From assembly GCF_900187265.1 (NCBI RefSeq), contig NZ_LT906450.1, positions 4,269,444-4,333,443 of the forward strand: a stretch of 64,000 bases of DNA, in the 5' to 3' direction. Made by a program: the position numbers and the translations under genes. Of the stretch, positions 61,198-64,000 are shown in pieces. Below the pieces are notes generated by a model. That model was given only the letters and a program-made list of their open reading frames with translations. It searched no databases and was not told where the DNA came from. Source of the DNA: Rhodococcus rhodochrous. GTDB taxonomy: Bacteria; Actinomycetota; Actinomycetes; Mycobacteriales; Mycobacteriaceae. Within the stretch, counting starts at the first letter, position 1, and every line of letters begins with the position of its first letter.

Positions 61198-61231
61198 CCT
61201 TCCAGCAGTGCCTCACGGCACCACAGTTCAG

Positions 61232-61594
61232 ATGTCACCTATCCGTGCAGCAGTCCCAACAGCGTTCGCCTACACCGGCTACCCGAAGATCGTCATCGAA
61301 TCCGTGCCGGAGGACGTCACCAGCGTCACGACCGGAGTGCTGGCCACAACCCGACAGGCGTTCTCCGCCATCAGCGTTGCGATCGTGTCGGTCATGCTCT
61401 CGCTGTGGACCGTGCCGGATACGACCATGCCGACATCGGCGTCGCTCGACCTGGCAGTCGGCTGGTTCGTGTTGTGCTCGCTGATTGTGGCGGCGATCTG
61501 TTTGTTCATCGGCCGGCCGCAACAGGCGCCTGCCGTCGACTCGCCTGTGAGCGACGGCCGGGACGACGCCGACATGTCCGGCGCCGCAGTCTGA
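61232..61594 (+). pseudogene. MFS transporter C-terminal fragment
   Basis: About 120 residues: PKIVIESVPEDVTSVTTGVL, then ATTRQAFSAISVAIVSVMLS, then LDLAVGWFVLCSLIVAAICL, with a hydrophilic tail. This is the last two helices of a 14-helix drug-type MFS permease (family: ...VPxxxxGxxxGxxxTxRQxGxAxG...). The 5' part has been removed by IS3 element 3. Confidence 0.75.
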
Positions 61595-61693
61595 AAGCGA
61601 ACCGGTGTGGGCCTGTTCGTTCCTCCGGGAAAACCCTCCCGCGAAGCGGGATACGGTCGCCCTGGAACGCTCCGACGACCGTAGGTTCTCGAT

Positions 61694-62041
61694 ATGGCAG
61701 ACGAGAAGATCTTCGTGGTCGACCGTGTGGTCACGAAGCCGGGATGTGCACGAACGTTCGTCGACAGATACATCGCCGAATACGTACCGGGGGGACGTGG
61801 ACGAGGGATGACGCTCGACCGGATCCTCGTCACTCCTCCGGTCTGGTCCGACGACGAAACCAACGTGGTCACCATCATGTGGTCGGTCGACGGCGTGAAC
61901 TCGTGGTGGAACATGACCCGGCAGGGACGACGAGACCCCGAACTCGGACGGTGGTGGTCGGATATGGATCAGTACGTCACCGAGCGTTCGCGGACGATGG
62001 CCGCCCAGGCCGCCGACATCGAAGGACTTGCCGATGTTTAA
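61694..62041 (+). CDS. Dimeric alpha/beta-barrel-like small protein
   Basis: 115 residues (MADEKIFVVDRVVTKPGCAR). Layout: strand, helix (TFVDRYIAEYVPG), strands, then a long helix (GRWWSDMDQYVTERSRTMAA). This resembles the ferredoxin-like dimeric barrel of NIPSNAP/antibiotic-monooxygenase-type proteins. It overlaps the next gene by 8 bp, so it is co-translated. Function is unknown. Confidence 0.68.
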   Translation: MADEKIFVVDRVVTKPGCARTFVDRYIAEYVPGGRGRGMTLDRILVTPPVWSDDETNVVTIMWSVDGVNSWWNMTRQGRRDPELGRWWSDMDQYVTERSRTMAAQAADIEGLADV

Positions 62042-62675
62042 CGTGGTCAGAGTCGTGCACTTCGACGAGTCCGCAAGCATTGCGGACTGCGCCGAATACG
62101 TCGACACCGTTCGGATCGCCGCCAAGGAACTCGACACGGTCGGACACTTCGTCGCTCCCACCCTGCCCGGCGTGATCAACGGTGGCAATGTCCTTGTGCA
62201 TCTTCGTTTTCCGTCCGCAGAGATCGCCGCTCGCCACATCAGCGATTTCGACGTCATCCTCCGTACACCTCCCGCGACGTATGTGGACGGAGTCGGTTAT
62301 CCGGCTTCCTCGGCGCACAGACGTCCGGACGAGCCGCACACGGTCTACCGGGCGCTTCTGGTGCGGGTCGACCCCGAGGCCCCGGCCGAAGCCGTCGAGG
62401 AGTTCGAAGGTGACCTGTTGAAGATGCCAGGATACATCCCCTCGATCGTCGCCTGGCGCCTGAGCCGGGTAGCGGATTCGGTGGGCCGTACCGAATGGAC
62501 GCACGTGTGGGAGCAGGAGTTCACCGATCACGAGGCTCTCATGGGCCAGTACCTGAACCATCCGGTCCACTGGAGCATCGTCGACCGCTGGTTCGATCCG
62601 GAGTGCCCGGAAGTCATCGTGCGCGAGCGGGTGTGCCACACCTTCTGCGCTGTGGAGGACATCGCCATCGAGTGA
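62034..62675 (+). CDS. Dabb-domain (stress-responsive A/B barrel) protein
   Basis: 213 residues from ATG 62034. The C-terminal half has the Dabb pattern: FEGDLLKMPGYIPSIVAWRL then TEWTHVWEQEFTDHEALMGQ and YLNHPVHWSIVDRWFDPE. The N-terminal half (FNVVRVVHFDESASIADCAE) is another barrel copy. Dabb proteins include cyclases and dimeric ligand-binding proteins. The pair may take part in breakdown of an aromatic or terpenoid compound, given the nearby HSL esterase; that is an inference. Confidence 0.78.
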   Translation: MFNVVRVVHFDESASIADCAEYVDTVRIAAKELDTVGHFVAPTLPGVINGGNVLVHLRFPSAEIAARHISDFDVILRTPPATYVDGVGYPASSAHRRPDEPHTVYRALLVRVDPEAPAEAVEEFEGDLLKMPGYIPSIVAWRLSRVADSVGRTEWTHVWEQEFTDHEALMGQYLNHPVHWSIVDRWFDPECPEVIVRERVCHTFCAVEDIAIE

Positions 62676-62679
62676 GAAC

Positions 62680-62722
62680 GACGAAGTCCTCGGGCCATCG
62701 GTGATGGTCCGAGGACTTCGTC
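62680..62722. terminator. Terminator between Dabb and hydrolase genes
   Basis: GACGAAGTCCTCGG and CCGAGGACTTCGTC form a perfect 14-bp stem, with GCCATC/GATGGT pairing inside the loop. It lies between convergent genes. Confidence 0.9.
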
Positions 62723-62737
62723 TTCAGCGGAGTGCCG

Positions 62738-63658
62738 TCACTCGAACAGTGAACGCATCATCTTCCAGATCTCCTGCCGTGCAGGCTCCGTCAACGACAG
62801 CGACGGGAACGTCAGGAATCCGTGGAAGAGACCGTCGAATCGTCGATGCCGTACTTCCACACCGGCGTCCGCGAGTCGTTGCGCATAGTCGTCACCGGCC
62901 GAGCACGGTGGATCGAGTTCGGCAGTGATCACGACGGCCGCAGGAAGTCCGGCGAGCGAATCGGCCCGAGTCGGGACCAGTCGAGGATCGTCGGTACCTT
63001 CCGGCGCGTACTGCTCCCAGTACCACTTCATCGCCTTGGTGGTGTTGTAGTACCCCGACCCGTACTTCCGGTACGACTCCGTGTCGAAGTCGTCGTCGAT
63101 GACCGGATAGAACAGCGCCTGGCCGAACACTGCAGGTCCCCCGCCGTCGCGCGCTGCGAGGGCCACGGTCGCGGCGAGGTTCCCCCCGGCACTGTCACCT
63201 GCAAGCACGATACGCGTGGGATCTCCCCCGTATGTCGTGATGTTGCCGGCCGCCCATTCGAGTGCTGCGTACATGTCCTCGTGCGCTGCCGGTGCACGAT
63301 GTTCCGGTGCGAGTCGGTAGTCGACGGACACGACGACGACGCCGACCCCCTCCGCCATCGAACGACAGAACTCGTCGTGACTGTCGAGATCGCAGAACAC
63401 GAAGCCACCGCCGTGGGCGAAGACCACCACCGGGATCGCGTCCTCGGAACTCTCGGGCCGATAGACACGGAGCGCGAGGTCTCCACCGGGACCGTCGATG
63501 GTGATGTCGTGGACGTCCCTCATGGCGGGCAGGTGCTGAAGAGGTGCACGACGACTGCGGATCAGGTCACGGAGTTCCGGGGGCGGAACCGTGGTGACAT
63601 CCGGAAAGCCCGCGTCCAGGGCCTTCAGCATGGACTCGACTTCAGGATGCAATGACAT
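62738..63658 (-). CDS. HSL-family alpha/beta-hydrolase
   Basis: 306 residues. Oxyanion-hole VVVFAHGGGFVFCDLDSHDE, nucleophile elbow LAGDSAGGNLAATVAL, the Asp in TAELDPPCSAGDDYAQRLAD, and the His in DGLFHGFLTFPSL. This is the classic HGGG type, unlike the HSGG enzyme at 39708. It probably hydrolyses small acyl esters. ATG 63658 (MSLHPEVESMLKALD). Confidence 0.93.
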   Translation of the reverse strand: MSLHPEVESMLKALDAGFPDVTTVPPPELRDLIRSRRAPLQHLPAMRDVHDITIDGPGGDLALRVYRPESSEDAIPVVVFAHGGGFVFCDLDSHDEFCRSMAEGVGVVVVSVDYRLAPEHRAPAAHEDMYAALEWAAGNITTYGGDPTRIVLAGDSAGGNLAATVALAARDGGGPAVFGQALFYPVIDDDFDTESYRKYGSGYYNTTKAMKWYWEQYAPEGTDDPRLVPTRADSLAGLPAAVVITAELDPPCSAGDDYAQRLADAGVEVRHRRFDGLFHGFLTFPSLSLTEPARQEIWKMMRSLFE

Positions 63659-63867
63659 GTGGGTCTCCTCGATGTGGTGCGTTCGGCCACGCTAAGACCG
63701 GGGGCGACGGGTCCGGAACCCGTTATCCCGGCCAGCGGTCGACCGAAATACGTCACTTCAGTGGGACGAAGCCTTCGCTCGGGCCGACCCGGCCACGAGG
63801 ATGAGGAGCAGCCCACACCCGACAGTCACCGATCGACGGTGACCGGAGACCCGGAGGAAGCGACATC

Positions 63868-64000
63868 ATGACCACCGCGCACGGTGCTACGTCCGCACCC
63901 GACGACGTCTACGATCCCGACGTGAGGAGGCTGGTCGAGGCGATCCGCGCGCGAGGCGTCGGTTCCTTGCGGGACACCGGGGTCGAAGCGGCCCGCCGCT
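63868..64000 (+). CDS. Unidentified gene start, 3' end outside the window
   Basis: Begins MTTAHGATSAPDDVYDPDVR behind GGAGGAAGCGACATC, and continues RLVEAIRARGVGSLRDTGVE to the window end. Only 44 residues are visible, which is not enough to assign a family. It is divergent from the HSL hydrolase. Confidence 0.6.
   Translation, partial: MTTAHGATSAPDDVYDPDVRRLVEAIRARGVGSLRDTGVEAARR

Larger units (their letters stand above)
59947..61230 (-). mobile_element. IS3-family element 3
   Basis: Imperfect inverted ends: TGAGCTG-GGTGGATCCG with ACTGCTG at 59947-59975, and the complement of TGAACTGTGGTGCCGTGAGG with ACTGCTG at 61230. It contains orfA (60895-61197) and orfB (59998-60894). The bases next to the ends differ (CTG and GAT), so no target duplication is seen. 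The right end cuts into an MFS gene. Confidence 0.75.

Overview
The window is high-GC actinobacterial DNA, most likely from Rhodococcus or a close relative in Mycobacteriales. The evidence is dense GC-rich coding, GTG/TTG starts, type VII secretion-like substrates, a KstR-type motif next to a 3-ketosteroid dehydrogenase-like gene, and a gene order (DUF3151, membrane protein, fba, DedA, GH76, SpoU methylase, pyrE, LemA-like, clpB, flavohemoglobin) that I recognise from the Rv0360c to Rv0385 stretch of Mycobacterium tuberculosis.

Layout. 1-1.2 kb: an IS256-type transposase running off the left edge. 1.4-5.5 kb: a LuxR-type regulator with a possible N-terminal frameshift, a DUF1801 protein, a type II HAD and a four-helix membrane protein. 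5.5-10 kb: a protein with a ribbon-helix-helix-like tail behind a repeated operator-like sequence, then a cobalamin block (cobK, cobQ, cbtA, cbtB) under a cobalamin riboswitch, and a divergent histidine phosphatase. 10-31 kb: core chromosome with a CDF metal exporter, a FUSC-type exporter, the fba/DedA block, galK-galT-pyrE, SDRs, ClpB behind a HAIR/HspR-type operator, and a globin-reductase protein. 31-35 kb: a small type VII secretion-associated module (two tandem zinc-ribbon membrane paralogs, an EspC-like protein, a WXG-type protein, a 92-aa protein, a secreted AMIN-like protein). 35-40.6 kb: lipid or steroid metabolism (acyl-CoA ligase, flavin reductase, KstD-like flavoprotein, HSL-type hydrolase).

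40.8-61.2 kb is an accessory region built by repeated IS insertion. An IS30 element sits inside an IS3 element (3-bp duplication, 28-bp inverted repeats), and an IS5-type element sits between orfA and orfB of a second IS3 element (5-bp duplication). ISL3, IS481 and further IS3 remnants, a third IS3 element, and decayed pieces of ordinary genes lie around them. Surviving cargo is a GNAT acetyltransferase, a translationally coupled pair made of an E1/MoeY-like C-terminal fragment and an ATP-grasp ligase, a two-component system divergent from an ABC exporter with a DUF4097-like lipoprotein, and an ArsR-controlled second ABC exporter. 61.2-64 kb: a truncated MFS gene, two alpha/beta-barrel proteins, an HSL-family hydrolase and the start of a further gene.

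The least explained items are the orphan type VII-like module (31.4-34.7 kb), the E1-like/ATP-grasp island (44.9-47.1 kb), and a four-copy 21-nt tandem repeat at the 3' end of a gene near 25.1 kb. All functional calls rest on reading the translated sequence; no database search was run.
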